Positions 38,890 through 48,766 are shown, numbered from the stretch's first letter. The stretch: DNA of 64,000 bases from Halococcus qingdaonensis (GCF_024508235.1 NZ_CP101943.1:2391112-2455111), one strand, 5' to 3'. Notes: a model not told the origin generated them from the letters alone. Numbers and translations are program-made.

Positions 38890-38927
38890 ATTCGCGGCGC
38901 TGGACCGTTCGCGGATGGAATACCACG

Positions 38928-39137
38928 TCACCGGAGTTCTCGACGGTAGAGCCGACCGAGCGTGATGACGGCGATCCCGATGCAGACCAGCCCGGCCAGA
39001 AAGCCGATCGTGGGTCCAAGAGTCACGCCGGCACCGACGAGTGCGACGAGAAAGACGAGCATATCCAGCTGTGAGCGAGTCTCGAACGCGAACTCGGTGG
39101 GTGTGTCGTCGGTTTCTAACGAAGATGGATCCATCAT
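38928..39137 (-). CDS. Small two-helix membrane protein
   Basis: A protein of 69 residues from the ATG at 39137 (76 if the ATG at 39158 is used). It has a polar N-terminus and two hydrophobic segments (MLVFLVALVGAGVTLG, GFLAGLVCIGIAVITLG) ending in a basic tail RLYRRELR. A TATA-like TTTAAC (39165-39170, minus strand) would place the transcript start at or near 39137, which favours the shorter form. Function unknown; it converges on uvrC. Confidence 0.65.
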   Translation of the reverse strand: MMDPSSLETDDTPTEFAFETRSQLDMLVFLVALVGAGVTLGPTIGFLAGLVCIGIAVITLGRLYRRELR

Positions 39138-39265
39138 GGTTGCAGAGTCCTTTTCCATAATAAGTTAAATTTCCGTTTTTAGCGAAATGATCGCCCTGTC
39201 ACCGACCGAACGCGTCGTGCTGGCTTGAGAAAGAATGAAATCGACGGAAAATTGCGCCTATGAGA

Positions 39266-39787
39266 TTATCGGATGCGCTTGCAGTGATCTCGGCGCTGTT
39301 CCAGGGCACGCTCGCGGAGCGCGTGCTGGTGATCGTTCGCGCAGGCGAGGTCGGGCACCGATCGCGTACCGTGCGAACCGTCGACGGCGACGAACGTGAA
39401 GAACGAGGTCGTCGTCTCGCGGCGTTCGTCGGCCGCCGGGCGCTCGGCCGTAACGGTGACTTTCACGTCCATGCTCGTCCGTCCCGTCGCGAAGACGTAG
39501 CCCGAGAGCGTGACGATCTCGCCCTGTCCGATCGGTGCGAGGAACTCGACGCCCTCCATCGCGGCGGTGACGGTCAGCCCGCCCGAGAACCGCCGCGAGG
39601 CGATCGCCGCGCAGATGTCCATCCAGTGGAGCACCCGTCCGCCGAGCGCGCGCCCGAGGTTGTTGGTGTCGGTCGGCATCAGGATCTCGCTCGTCTCGGT
39701 GTACGATGCGCCGAGCGTCACTTCGCCAGCGTCATCCGGACTATCGGCGGTCGGATCGGCCGCGGCGTCCGCTTCGGCCACGCTCAC
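39266..39787 (-). CDS. Acyl-CoA thioesterase (hotdog fold)
   Basis: A 173-residue hotdog protein of the YciA/BACH-like group that hydrolyses acyl-CoA esters. The core shows MPTDTNNLGRALGGRVLHWMD, which holds the catalytic Asn/Asp residues, and the CoA-binding helix, then VEFLAPIGQGEIVTLSGYV and TSMDVKVTVTAE. The GTG start at 39787 overlaps the nrdB stop, so it is read in the ribonucleotide reductase operon, although no functional link is known. The long basic leader possible further upstream lies inside nrdB and is not used. Confidence 0.85.
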   Translation of the reverse strand: MSVAEADAAADPTADSPDDAGEVTLGASYTETSEILMPTDTNNLGRALGGRVLHWMDICAAIASRRFSGGLTVTAAMEGVEFLAPIGQGEIVTLSGYVFATGRTSMDVKVTVTAERPAADERRETTTSFFTFVAVDGSHGTRSVPDLACANDHQHALRERALEQRRDHCKRIR

Positions 39788-40779
39788 CACTCCAGCGAGC
39801 CGCCGGTGCGGTACTCCGTCACCTGGGTCTCGAAGAAGTTCTTCTCCTTGTTGAGGTCGGCGGCTGCCGAGAGCCACGGGAACGGGTTGTCGGTCCCGTA
39901 TTCGGGATCGAGATCGAGCTGGCCGAGCCGGCGATCGGCGACGTACTCGACGTAGTCGGCGAACTGGTCGGGGCCCATCCCGAGGATCTCGTCGGGGCAG
40001 GCCTCGCGGGCGTAGCGGCGTTCGAGATCGACCGCCTCGGTGACGAGTTCTCGCACCTCCCGACCGAAGTCGGCGGTCCACGCGCCGGTCTCCGTACGGA
40101 TGGCGTCGATGAGGTCGATGCCGAAGCCCAAGTGCAGGGACTCGTCGCGCATGATGTACTCGAACTGCTGGCCGACGCCGGTCATCTTCCCCTGGCGTTT
40201 GAGTCCGAGCATCATCGCGAAGCCGGCGTAGAAGAAGATCCCCTCCATGATGACGTAAAACCCGATCAGGTCGCGCATGAAGGCTCGAACGTCCTCCTGG
40301 CTCTGGATCTCGAAGTCGTCGCGATCGATCACTCTGGTGAGATCGACCACGAACTCGTCTTTCTCCTCGATGGCGGGAATGCGGTCGTACATCCCGTAGA
40401 GATAGTCCGGATCGAAGCCTAGGCTGTCACAGCAGTAGATGAACGTGTCCGTGTGGACGGCCTCCTCGTAGGCCTGGCGGAGGAGATACTGGCGACACTC
40501 GGGGGCGGTGACGTGGTCGTAGACCGCGAGCACGATGTTGTTCGCGGTCAGCGATTCCGCAGTGGAGAAGAAGCCGAGGTTCCACTCGACGAGCTGGCGT
40601 TCGGCGTCGCTGAGTTCGCCCTCGTTCCATTGACGGACGTCCTCGCCCATCGGGATCTCCTCGGGCGTCCAGTTGTTCGCCACGCCGTCGCGGTAGTATT
40701 CGCGCGCCCACTCGTAGTCGATCGGCAGGATCTTGTTCGAGTCGTGTCCGTCGGCATCGGTCGTATAGGTGATCGGCAT
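39784..40779 (-). CDS. nrdB: Class Ic-like ribonucleotide reductase small subunit
   Basis: The radical-generating R2 subunit, 331 residues. The six metal ligands are in place: Glu75 (TAESLTANN), Glu106 and His109 (EEAVHT), Glu179 (VIMEG), Glu213 and His216 (RDESLH). Two features mark the Chlamydia-type class Ic: the first ligand is Glu, not Asp, and Phe113 stands where classical R2 has the radical Tyr (His+4). Known class Ic proteins use a Mn/Fe cofactor instead of a tyrosyl radical. The ATG overlaps the nrdA stop by one base (TAATG). The C-terminal tail should contact NrdA. Confidence 0.95.
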   Translation of the reverse strand: MPITYTTDADGHDSNKILPIDYEWAREYYRDGVANNWTPEEIPMGEDVRQWNEGELSDAERQLVEWNLGFFSTAESLTANNIVLAVYDHVTAPECRQYLLRQAYEEAVHTDTFIYCCDSLGFDPDYLYGMYDRIPAIEEKDEFVVDLTRVIDRDDFEIQSQEDVRAFMRDLIGFYVIMEGIFFYAGFAMMLGLKRQGKMTGVGQQFEYIMRDESLHLGFGIDLIDAIRTETGAWTADFGREVRELVTEAVDLERRYAREACPDEILGMGPDQFADYVEYVADRRLGQLDLDPEYGTDNPFPWLSAAADLNKEKNFFETQVTEYRTGGSLEW

Positions 40780-43199
40780 TACTGGCAGGCCTCGCAGGTC
40801 GGGTCCTCGACCGTCGGAAGGTCGTTCTCGGTGTCTTCTGCGCTATCCTCGTCGATCGAACGGGTCTGCGTCCGGCCGTACTCGGCCATGTCGATGGTGG
40901 ATTTCTCGAACTGGCTCGCGCCCAGCGTCCGGAGATAGTAGGTCGTCTTCAGGCCGAGTTCCCACGCCGTTCGGTAGACGTCGTCGAGCAGCGAACCGTC
41001 CGTCGAGGGGAAGAAGACGTTGACCGACTGGCTCTGATCGAGCCAGATTCCCCTGTGGGCGGCGAGTTCGAGCTGGTGGCGCGGGTCGATCTCGAACGCG
41101 CCGCGGTGGCGCTCGCGGATCTCCTCGGGGATTTCGACGATCTTCTGGATCGAGCCGTCGTGATACTTGATCCGATCGAGCATCTCCTCGTCCCAGAGGT
41201 CGCGCTCGGCGAGATCGGCGACGAGGCGGTCGTTGACGACGGTGAACTCGCCGCTCATGTTGGATTTGACGTAGAGATTCGAATAGAGCGGCTCGATCGA
41301 GGGGGTGGTGCCCGCGATCGTCGAGATCGTCGCCGTCGGTGCGATCGCCATCGTGTTCGAGTTGCGCATCCCGTGCTCGGCGACGTGCTCGCGGACGGGC
41401 TCCCAGTCGAGGCGTTCGGTCACGTCGATCGGGATCTCACGATCGCGTTCGTCTTCGAGCAACGGGACGGTGTCCTGCGGGAAGAGATCGCGATCCCACT
41501 TCGAACCTTCGTAGGAGTCGTAGGGGCCGCGTTCCGCAGCGAGGCGCGAGGAGTTCAAAATAGCGTGATAGGAGTGGAACTCCGCGATGCGGTCGGCGAA
41601 GTCGACGGCCTCGTCGCTCGCCATCGGGATGTCCTGTTCGATCAGCGCCTCGTGAAAGCCCATCATGCCGAGACCGACGGGTCGATGGCGGATGTTCGAG
41701 CGCTCGGCGCGGTCGGTGGGGTAGAAATTGAGATCCACCACGTTGTCGAGCATCCGCATCGCCGTCCCGATGGTGTCGGCGAGGCGCTCGCGGTCGATAC
41801 CGTCCTCGTCGACGTGGCGAGCGAGGTTCACCGAGCCGAGGTTGCAGACCGCGGTCTCCTCGTCGGAGGTGTTGAGCGTGATCTCGGTACAGAGGTTCGA
41901 GGAGTTGATGACACCCGCGTGATCCTGCGGCGAGCGGACGTTACAGGCGTCCTTGAACGTGAGCCAGGGATGACCGGTCTCGAACAGCCGGGTGAGCATC
42001 GTCCGCCAGAGTTCGGCGGCCTCGCAGCGCTCGTACTGGTCGATCTCGCCCTCGTCGGCCTGACGCTCGTATTCGCAATAGCGTTGCTCGAACTCCTCGC
42101 CGTAGGTTTCGTGGAGATCGGGCGTCTCGTCGGGAGAGAACAGCGTCCACTGCCCGTCGTTCTCGACACGCTTCATGAACAGGTCGGGCACCCACGCCGC
42201 GGTGTTCATCTCGTGGGTGCGCCGGCGCTCGTCGCCCGTGTTGCGCTTCAGATCCAGGAAGGCGGGAAAATCGAGATGCCACGGTTCGAGGTAGGCACAC
42301 GCCGCGCCGCGGCGCTTTCCCGATCGGTTGATCGCCGCGGTCACGTCGTTCGAGATGTTCAAAAACGGGACCGTGCCCGTGGACTCGACGCCCGTCGACG
42401 CGATGCGTGCGCCCGCCGCCCGGACGTTCGTCCAGTCGTTGCCGAGCCCGCCGGACCACTTCGAGAGCTTCGCGTGGGCCTTGTACGAGTCGAAGATCCC
42501 CTCCAGATCGTCCGGCACGGTCGTGAGATAACACGAGGAGAGCTGCGGATGGGTCGTGCCGGCGTGGAACAGCGTCGGTGTCGAGAAGACGAAGCGGAGT
42601 GTGGAGAGTCGATCGTAGAACTCCTTCGCGCGTGCGAGACGCTCACCCGCAGGTTCGGCGAGCGCGATTCCCATCGCGACGCGCATCCAGAACGCCTGCG
42701 GGAGTTCGATCGGTTCGTCGTCGATGGTGAGGAAGTAGCGCTGGGCGAGCGTCGTCATCGCCATGTATTCGAGTCGATCGTCGCGCGCGGGATCGAGGTG
42801 GTCGGCGAGTGCGGCGAGATCGTACTCGCCCATCCGCTCGTCGAGGAGATCCGCTTCGACGCCGCGCTCGATTCCCCATCTGAATGTCTCGCGGTAGCCC
42901 GTTTCGGGGATCCCCTCCGGGCTGGGTTCCTCGCCCGCGACGTCGCGATAGTGCTGGTGGCGGAACACCGCGGCGGCGAGCCGTTTGTATCGTGGCTCGC
43001 GCTCGATGCGGGCGGTCAGCACCCCGACGAGCGCCTCGCGGGCCTCAGCATCGGTCGCGCCCGCGTAGAGGTCGCGCTCGGTCGCGGCGACGACGTCCGC
43101 GGCGGCGCTCTCGGTGATGATTTCCTCGTCGGCTGGGTGCGCTCGATCGAGCGCCCGACGAACGACGTCCGCCTGGGTGGTCTGTGCTCCTTCGCTCAT
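40779..43199 (-). CDS. nrdA: Ribonucleotide reductase large subunit
   Basis: Catalytic R1 subunit, 806 residues, reduces ribonucleoside diphosphates. Visible: STPTLFHAGTTHPQLSSCYL (active-site Cys), SGGLGNDWTNVRAAGARI, the active-site Asn-Cys-Glu region NLCTEITLNTSDEETAVCNLGSVNL (given in two parts of the family block), and the C-terminal shuttle Cys pair CEAC. No canonical ATP-cone is recognised in the acidic N-terminal 90 residues, so dATP inhibition of overall activity may be missing. The ATG at 43199 is used; the leader from 43295 is basic and lies in a promoter region. Confidence 0.95.
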   Translation of the reverse strand: MSEGAQTTQADVVRRALDRAHPADEEIITESAAADVVAATERDLYAGATDAEAREALVGVLTARIEREPRYKRLAAAVFRHQHYRDVAGEEPSPEGIPETGYRETFRWGIERGVEADLLDERMGEYDLAALADHLDPARDDRLEYMAMTTLAQRYFLTIDDEPIELPQAFWMRVAMGIALAEPAGERLARAKEFYDRLSTLRFVFSTPTLFHAGTTHPQLSSCYLTTVPDDLEGIFDSYKAHAKLSKWSGGLGNDWTNVRAAGARIASTGVESTGTVPFLNISNDVTAAINRSGKRRGAACAYLEPWHLDFPAFLDLKRNTGDERRRTHEMNTAAWVPDLFMKRVENDGQWTLFSPDETPDLHETYGEEFEQRYCEYERQADEGEIDQYERCEAAELWRTMLTRLFETGHPWLTFKDACNVRSPQDHAGVINSSNLCTEITLNTSDEETAVCNLGSVNLARHVDEDGIDRERLADTIGTAMRMLDNVVDLNFYPTDRAERSNIRHRPVGLGMMGFHEALIEQDIPMASDEAVDFADRIAEFHSYHAILNSSRLAAERGPYDSYEGSKWDRDLFPQDTVPLLEDERDREIPIDVTERLDWEPVREHVAEHGMRNSNTMAIAPTATISTIAGTTPSIEPLYSNLYVKSNMSGEFTVVNDRLVADLAERDLWDEEMLDRIKYHDGSIQKIVEIPEEIRERHRGAFEIDPRHQLELAAHRGIWLDQSQSVNVFFPSTDGSLLDDVYRTAWELGLKTTYYLRTLGASQFEKSTIDMAEYGRTQTRSIDEDSAEDTENDLPTVEDPTCEACQ

Positions 43200-43424
43200 G
43201 ATGTGGCTGGCTGTCGACGCATAGTTGTGACTCGCTATCGGTCGCCGTCCGGCGATTCCCGTCGGCCGGGAACCGCGGCCGTACCGAACGAGCACGCGGA
43301 ACTCGCATAAACCTTTCCAATGCTGCTTTCAGTAATACAAATATAGTTGTTTTTCTGGTTCCCGATGGGTGATCGTCGGTGCGCCAAAGAGATATGAAGA
43401 CGGCAATCGAAGGTCGAATCAACG

Positions 43425-43643
43425 ATGTTCGATCGGAAGGGCTACCGACTCGGCGTGGCGGTCGTCTTCCTGCTCGTCTTCGCCGTCTCGTCGGGAATCA
43501 TGGTCGTCGCGGGCTATGGCGTCGTTGCGATCGACGCGGAGCTCCTCGCGAGCGCCGTCGTCGCTCTGCTCTCGCTGTACGGGTTCTACCGGATGCTGAC
43601 CGGGTTCGTCGAGAACGGATCGACGGAGCGGACGGCCGGTTAG
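43425..43643 (+). CDS. Small two-helix membrane protein
   Basis: A 72-residue protein with a short basic N-terminus ([10 protein letters not shown]) and two hydrophobic helices ([39 protein letters not shown]). No motif is visible. An AGATATGA element lies about 30 bases before the ATG, suggesting a leaderless transcript. It overlaps the convergent uvrB gene by 4 bases. Function unknown. Confidence 0.65.
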   Translation: MFDRKGYRLGVAVVFLLVFAVSSGIMVVAGYGVVAIDAELLASAVVALLSLYGFYRMLTGFVENGSTERTAG

Positions 43644-45706
43644 AACTCCGCTTCCGGCGGCACGCCCTCGGGTGGAACGCCCCCTTCGTCTTCGAGTTCG
43701 AACTCGTCGCGGAGTTCACGGATGCGGTCGCGGATGTCCGCCGCGAGTTCGAACTCCAGGTTGCCGGCGGCCTCGTCCATCCGGTCTTCGAGATCGGTGA
43801 CGAGCTCCCTGGCGTCGTCGGTCGAGTCGGGTTCGAGGGTGGCCGTCCCGCCGGTGTCGGTCTCCGATCCGGGGAGGTTCGTCTCACCGACCTCCTTCTC
43901 GATCGTTCGCGGCTCGAAGCCGTGCTCGGCGTTGTACTCCTGCTGGATCTCGCGGCGGCGCTGGGTCTCGTCGATCGCCGACTCCATCGAGTCGGTCACG
44001 TCGTCGGCGTAGAGTACCACCTCGCCGTTGACGTTCCGGGCGGCGCGACCCATCGTCTGGACGAGCGTGGTCTCGGATCGGAGGAACCCCTCCTGATCGG
44101 CATCGAGGATCGCCACCAAGGATACTTCGGGGATGTCGAGACCTTCACGGAGGAGGTTGATGCCCACGAGCACGTCGAACTCGCCGAGTCGGAGGCCGCG
44201 GACGAGTTCGTGGCGTTCGAGCGTGTCCGTCTCGTCGTGCATGTACTCGACGGCGATCCCGGCCTCTTCGAGATACTCGGTGAGGTCCTCTGCCATCCGC
44301 TTGGTGAGCGTGGTGACGAGGATCCGCTCGTCGCGCTCGACGCGCCCGTCGATCCGTTCGAGGAGATCGTCGATCTGGCCGTCGACGGGCGAAATCTCGA
44401 CGGCGGGGTCGACGAGATGGGTGGGGCGGACGATCTGCTCGACGATCTGTTCGGAGTTCTGGCGCTCGTAGTCGGCGGGCGTCGCGCTGACGTAGAGGGT
44501 CTGGCCGGTCTTCTCGGCGAACTCGGGTTGGCGGAGCGGACGGTTGTCGTAGGCCGTCGGCAGGCGAAAACCGTTGCCGACGAGCGAGTCCTTGCGGGAC
44601 TTGTCGCCCGCGAACTGCCCCCTGATCTGGGGCACAGTTTGATGGGATTCGTCGATCACCGTGAGAAAGTCGTCGGGGAAGTAGTCCAGGAGAGTGAACG
44701 GTGCGTCGCCCGAATCTCGGTCGGAGAGATGGACCGAGTAGTTCTCGATCCCCGAACAGTAGCCCGTCTCACGCAGCATTTCGAGGTCGAATGTAGTGCG
44801 CTCCTCGATGCGCTGGGCGGCGACGAGATCGCCCTCGCGCTCGAAGTAGGAGACCCGTTCGTCCATCAGCTCCTCGATCTCCTCGATGGCCGTATCGAGG
44901 CGGTTCTCGGGGATCGAGTAGTGCTCCGCCGGGTGGACGAGAACTGCTGGCTCCTCGCTTTTGACCTCGCCCGCCAAGGGATCGAGTTTCGTGAGGCGAT
45001 CGATCTCGTCGCCCCAGAACTCCACACGGACGGCGTACCGTCCGTACATCGGGAAGATCTCCACCGTATCGCCCCGGACCCGAAACGTGCCCTGCGTGAA
45101 GTCGACGTCGTTGCGCTCGTAGTTCAGATCGACGAGCCCCTTGAGCAGTTCGTCGCGATCGATCTCCTGACCGACCTCCAGTTCGAGGCTCATGTCGACG
45201 TAGTTCTTCGGGTCACCGAGCCCGTAGATCGCGGAGACGGAGGCGACCACGATCACGTCGTCGCGGGTGAGCAGTGAGCGCGTCGCCGAGTGTCTGAGCC
45301 GATCGATCTCGTCGTTGATCGAGGCGTCCTTGTCGATGTAGGTGTCCGAGGCCTCGACGTAGGCCTCGGGCTGATAGTAGTCGTAGTAGGAGACGAAATA
45401 CTCGACGGCATTGTCCGGGAAGAGATTGCGGAACTCCTCGTAGAGCTGTGCCGCCAGGGTCTTGTTGTGCGCGATGACGAGCGTCGGTTTCTGGATCTCC
45501 TCAACGACCCACGAGACGGTGTTGGTCTTGCCTGACCCCGTGACCCCGAGCAGGGTCTGGGCGTCCATCCCCTGCTCGAACCCCGCCGCGAGCTGTTCGA
45601 TGGCCTCTGGCTGATCGCCCGCGGGATCGAACGGTGCCTCGACCCGAAACGGGATCTCCTTGCCTGGACGGTCCGGCTGGAGCGGGCCGGACTGGGTGTC
45701 GCTCAT
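43640..45706 (-). CDS. uvrB: Excinuclease ABC subunit B
   Basis: DNA damage-recognition helicase of bacterial-type excision repair, 688 residues. Walker A is GVTGSGKT; the beta-hairpin with the tyrosines ([15 protein letters not shown]) clamps DNA; helicase motifs II (VIDESHQ), V ([17 protein letters not shown]) and VI (QTMGRAARN) are intact, and the C-terminal UVR motif that binds UvrC is at about 645-675. Stand-alone gene. uvrC is upstream on the other strand at 37 kb. Confidence 0.96.
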   Translation of the reverse strand: MSDTQSGPLQPDRPGKEIPFRVEAPFDPAGDQPEAIEQLAAGFEQGMDAQTLLGVTGSGKTNTVSWVVEEIQKPTLVIAHNKTLAAQLYEEFRNLFPDNAVEYFVSYYDYYQPEAYVEASDTYIDKDASINDEIDRLRHSATRSLLTRDDVIVVASVSAIYGLGDPKNYVDMSLELEVGQEIDRDELLKGLVDLNYERNDVDFTQGTFRVRGDTVEIFPMYGRYAVRVEFWGDEIDRLTKLDPLAGEVKSEEPAVLVHPAEHYSIPENRLDTAIEEIEELMDERVSYFEREGDLVAAQRIEERTTFDLEMLRETGYCSGIENYSVHLSDRDSGDAPFTLLDYFPDDFLTVIDESHQTVPQIRGQFAGDKSRKDSLVGNGFRLPTAYDNRPLRQPEFAEKTGQTLYVSATPADYERQNSEQIVEQIVRPTHLVDPAVEISPVDGQIDDLLERIDGRVERDERILVTTLTKRMAEDLTEYLEEAGIAVEYMHDETDTLERHELVRGLRLGEFDVLVGINLLREGLDIPEVSLVAILDADQEGFLRSETTLVQTMGRAARNVNGEVVLYADDVTDSMESAIDETQRRREIQQEYNAEHGFEPRTIEKEVGETNLPGSETDTGGTATLEPDSTDDARELVTDLEDRMDEAAGNLEFELAADIRDRIRELRDEFELEDEGGVPPEGVPPEAEF

Positions 45707-45778
45707 TGTGGATTGCAGGGGCTGAAGCCACTTGACGCGCTCGCTCGGGGCGAATCAGCCATCGTTTGACGTGTGGAG

Positions 45779-46189
45779 TTAGGGAGTTCCGACGTGCCGA
45801 TGACGACGATAGAGGTAGAACAGCGCGACAGGCATGGTAACGGCGTAAACGACGACCGTAAACAGCGCACCGAGATGGAGCAGACCGACGAGACCGTACA
45901 GATACTGATTCGGTCGCCACTCGAAATCCCCTCGGCCGACCGCACGAGCGTCCATGAACAGACTGATGGTGAATATCGGTGCACTCGTCCACGTTGCGAC
46001 CACGAAAACGAACGTTCCGAGGAGAACGACGAGCGATTCGATGCCGTGAGGAGCGAGCTGGCTCGGATCGGTTTCGGGCACGATAGTGGTTGTCAACCTG
46101 ACGCCAGCCCATCCGATCCAGCCGAGCAGTAGCAGTACGAGCGTCGCGGCGATGCCGTACCACCACCGCGAGGAAAACGACTCGGTCAC
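45779..46189 (-). CDS. Haloarchaeal membrane protein of unknown function
   Basis: A 136-residue protein with four hydrophobic segments (GIAATLVLLLLGWIGWAGV, LVVLLGTFVFVVATW, YLYGLVGLLHLGALFTVVVY and VALFYLYRR). A polar loop FMDARAVGRGDFEWRPN, between helices two and three, resembles a motif found in several uncharacterised haloarchaeal membrane proteins. No enzyme motif. The base composition is somewhat lower in GC than its neighbours. Confidence 0.65.
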   Translation of the reverse strand: MTESFSSRWWYGIAATLVLLLLGWIGWAGVRLTTTIVPETDPSQLAPHGIESLVVLLGTFVFVVATWTSAPIFTISLFMDARAVGRGDFEWRPNQYLYGLVGLLHLGALFTVVVYAVTMPVALFYLYRRHRHVGTP

Positions 46190-46387
46190 ATCGCTACCGA
46201 TCTCTGCGCAAAAATAAGTGTTGCTACGGCTACCCGAGTCAATTATGCTGACCTTCGCCCTGCTCCGCGGCTCGCGGCTGCTCGCCGCTTCGCTTCGAGG
46301 CTTCGTTCCCGCCGGTCACTCGGCCTCGCCCTTCTCCACGGTTCGCCTTCGGCTCACCGTTCCGCTACGAGGCCTCCTTCACTTCGT
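46190..46387. other. Intergenic region with short reiterated GCTCGC/TTCGC units
   Basis: After the promoter side of the membrane protein gene (46190-46240), the segment 46255-46390 is built from short repeating units around CGCGGCTCGCGG, GCCGCTTCGCTTCG and ACGGTTCGCC ... CTCACCGT that can fold into small hairpins. It follows the rhodanese stop codon on the minus strand and may act in termination. No gene is supported. Confidence 0.35.
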
Positions 46388-47275
46388 TCAGTCGCCCTCG
46401 CCTTTCTCGATGGGCGAGCGGATGATGTTGCCCCACTCGGTCCACGAGCCATCGTAGTTCTGCACGTCGTCGAAGCCCAGCAGTTCGACGAGCGCGAACC
46501 ACGCGATCGAGGAGCGCTCGCCGACCCGGCAGTAGGTCACGACCGACTGGTCCTCGGTGATACCCGCATCGGCGTAGAGTTCGCTGAGCTCGTCGGCGGA
46601 TTTGAACGTACCGTCGTCGTTGAGCACCGTGGCGGTCGGGACGTTGCTCGCACCCGGGATGTGGCCGCCGCGCTGGGCGGTCTCCTGGAGCCCCTCGGGC
46701 GCGATGACCTCGCCCGTGAACTCCTCGGGCGAGCGGACGTCGACCATCGGCAGCCCACCCTCGACGGCCTGCTCGACGTCCTGGCGGTACGCGCGGATGC
46801 TCTCGAACGGACCGCGCGCGGTGTAGTCCTGGCTCGGGAAGTCGGGCTCCTCGTCGGTGAGCGGGTAGTCGTTCGCGACCCAGTAGTCCTTCCCGCCGTT
46901 CAGCACGCGGACGTCCTCGTGACCGTAGTATTTGAACTGCCAGTAGGCGAACAGCGCGAACCAGTTGGGAACGCGGCCGCCGCCGTAGAACACGACCGTA
47001 CTATCCTCGGAGACGCCCGCCGCGCCCATCGTCTCCTCGAAGGAGTCCTTCGAGAGGATGTCGCGGGTCGTCCGGTCGGTGAAGTCCTCTTCCCAGTCAA
47101 GGAAGACCGCGCCGGGTGCGTGACCCTCCTCGTAGGCGGTGTACTCCGAGTCGGCGGTCACGGTCGGGTTGTTCACTTCGAGCAGTCGGTAGTCGGGATC
47201 GTCGCTCTGGAACTCGTCGAGATGCTCGTCGACCCAGTCGGCCGAAACGAGCACGTCGTTCGCGTAATCACTCAT
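46388..47275 (-). CDS. Thiosulfate/3-mercaptopyruvate sulfurtransferase (tandem rhodanese)
   Basis: A 295-residue protein with two rhodanese domains. The N-terminal one (residues 8-140) has YGGGRVPNW in place of the active loop and so is inactive; the C-terminal one carries the catalytic Cys249 in TYCRVGERSS. It moves sulfane sulfur from thiosulfate or mercaptopyruvate to an acceptor in the cytoplasm. A TATA-like TAATATAT (minus strand, 47302-47310) is 27-35 bases before the ATG, so the mRNA is probably leaderless. Single gene. Confidence 0.92.
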   Translation of the reverse strand: MSDYANDVLVSADWVDEHLDEFQSDDPDYRLLEVNNPTVTADSEYTAYEEGHAPGAVFLDWEEDFTDRTTRDILSKDSFEETMGAAGVSEDSTVVFYGGGRVPNWFALFAYWQFKYYGHEDVRVLNGGKDYWVANDYPLTDEEPDFPSQDYTARGPFESIRAYRQDVEQAVEGGLPMVDVRSPEEFTGEVIAPEGLQETAQRGGHIPGASNVPTATVLNDDGTFKSADELSELYADAGITEDQSVVTYCRVGERSSIAWFALVELLGFDDVQNYDGSWTEWGNIIRSPIEKGEGD

Positions 47276-47300
47276 GGCCGTTCACGCCTACGACGCGGAG

Positions 47301-47313
47301 GCATATATTACCG
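47301..47313 (-). promoter_or_regulatory. TATA box of the rhodanese gene
   Basis: On the minus strand CGGTAATATATGC (47301-47313) lies 26-38 bases before the ATG at 47275 and is preceded by CCGAAAGTAT, a BRE-like purine stretch. Confidence 0.5.
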
Positions 47314-47508
47314 ATACTTTCGGCAGGTTCCGCCACCACTTCACACTTCACGGATATTATTGCCTATTTATTTCGAATCGGGACGGTTCCACGGGTCCGG
47401 AACGGGATCGAGGACGGCGTTGCTTCGACTGGAGACGAGAAAGGAGGATACCGTTGCTGGTATCGGCAGGAGGGGAGGGGGAGCCGATCGAGCGATGTGG
47501 AGAACAAT

Positions 47509-48186
47509 TCAGGGGACGACGCCGACGGTCAGCAGCGTGCCGAAGGTGCGGTAGCGCTCGACCATCGCCTCGCGGGTCGCGAACTCGTCGGTCGGGAACT
47601 CGCTGGCATCGGGGATCTCGGTCTCCCGGTCGGGGATAGTGTCCTGGGCGGCGACGTGAAAGCCCGCCGTGCGGAACGCGTCGCGGTACTCGTCGATGTC
47701 CCAGCGGGTCATCTCGATGGAGATGGAGTCCTGCCAGTCGTGACTGTGAACGTTCTCCTCGTAGTAGTTGACAGCGCAGTAGAACGTTCCGCCCGGGCGG
47801 AGCATGCGCCGGAGTTCGGCGAGTGCTTCGTGCGGATCGGCGGCGTAGTAGAACGCCTCCATGGAGAAGGCGTGGTCGAAGGTGTCGTCGGCGAAGGGGA
47901 GGTGATCGAAATCGCCGACGAGAAATTCGATACTGTCCGAGTCGGTGTACGAGCGCGCGTTTCTGGCCATCTCGGGCGAACCATCGAGCCCACAGACGAG
48001 TGCGCCGGTCGTGTCGTTGATCGCCCGGCCGGCGTAGCCGCTGCCGGTACCGAGATCGAGCACGCGATCGCCCGCCTCGACGGGCATGCGCGCGAGAGCG
48101 TGTTTGGCGGTGTGCCAGTGGCGATCCTCCATCCCGCGATCGCGCCCCTCAGCGGCCCACGCGTCGAACTCCTCTCTGACGGTCAT
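47509..48186 (-). CDS. SAM-dependent class I methyltransferase
   Basis: A 225-residue methyltransferase with Rossmann motif I VLDLGTGSGYA (about residues 40-50), the acidic residue at the end of beta-2 (CGLDGSPEMARNA), and motifs FLVGDFDHLPFADDTFDHAFS and LRPGGTFY. It belongs to the Methyltransf_11 type; the substrate cannot be inferred. The ATG at 48186 gives the usual haloarchaeal start TVREEFDAWA; a longer reading would run through the promoter region of the divergent membrane protein gene. Confidence 0.9.
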   Translation of the reverse strand: MTVREEFDAWAAEGRDRGMEDRHWHTAKHALARMPVEAGDRVLDLGTGSGYAGRAINDTTGALVCGLDGSPEMARNARSYTDSDSIEFLVGDFDHLPFADDTFDHAFSMEAFYYAADPHEALAELRRMLRPGGTFYCAVNYYEENVHSHDWQDSISIEMTRWDIDEYRDAFRTAGFHVAAQDTIPDRETEIPDASEFPTDEFATREAMVERYRTFGTLLTVGVVP

Positions 48187-48283
48187 ATCGGGGCAAGCGG
48201 TGCCGACGTGAAAACCCGTTCGGGCCGGCGGGCCGACCCTGCCCGAGCGCAGGCGTCTTGTTCGCCGGCGGCGAGCGGTCAAC

Positions 48284-48709
48284 ATGACGAGATGGAGACC
48301 CCACTTCCAGGTGGCGGACATCGCCCAGCAGGTCGTCGGCGGCTTCCTGCTCGCCGGACCGTTCGTCGTCACCGAGGAGGTCTGGACGCTCGCGACGAAC
48401 ATGGAGACGATCAACGCCGTGCTGACCGTCGCCGTCGTCCTCGCCATCGGCTACGGCGCACTCTACAAAGCCGACGACGAGCGCAACCCCGACCACGAGC
48501 GGGCCGTCGCCGGGGTGCCGGTGCGATTCGTCTCGCTGATGGCCGTCTCCTTCGGCTCGGTGGTGATCCTCGCGGTGATGTTCGACGCACCGGAGACGTT
48601 TCTCGAGTCAATGGCACCGATGGAACGGTTCGTGACGACGCTGCAGGCGGTGTCGGTCGGGGCGCTGTTCAGCGTCGTCGGCGCGGCCACCGCCGACAGC
48701 GTCTTCTGA
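48284..48709 (+). CDS. Four-helix integral membrane protein (DUF2391-like)
   Basis: A 141-residue membrane protein with four hydrophobic helices: QVVGGFLLAGPFVVTEEVW, INAVLTVAVVLAIGYGALY, FVSLMAVSFGSVVILAVMF and AVSVGALFSVVGAATADS. The arrangement and sequence resemble the DUF2391/TIGR02587 family, whose role is unknown. It is divergent from the methyltransferase gene by 97 bases. Confidence 0.75.
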   Translation: MTRWRPHFQVADIAQQVVGGFLLAGPFVVTEEVWTLATNMETINAVLTVAVVLAIGYGALYKADDERNPDHERAVAGVPVRFVSLMAVSFGSVVILAVMFDAPETFLESMAPMERFVTTLQAVSVGALFSVVGAATADSVF

Positions 48710-48766
48710 CATCTTGACCGTCTGGCGTGTCGCAGGGATTAAGATGCCTGCCGCCGCGCTTCGGGC

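Noticed and set aside
41055-43310. A 751-codon frame opposite nrdA
   Set aside because: nrdA is complete with all active-site blocks; the opposite frame is a shadow.
46218-46457. A 79-codon plus-strand frame opposite the end of the rhodanese gene
   Set aside because: It consists of the reiterated GCTCGC/TTCGC units and the antisense of the rhodanese end; the composition is not protein-like.
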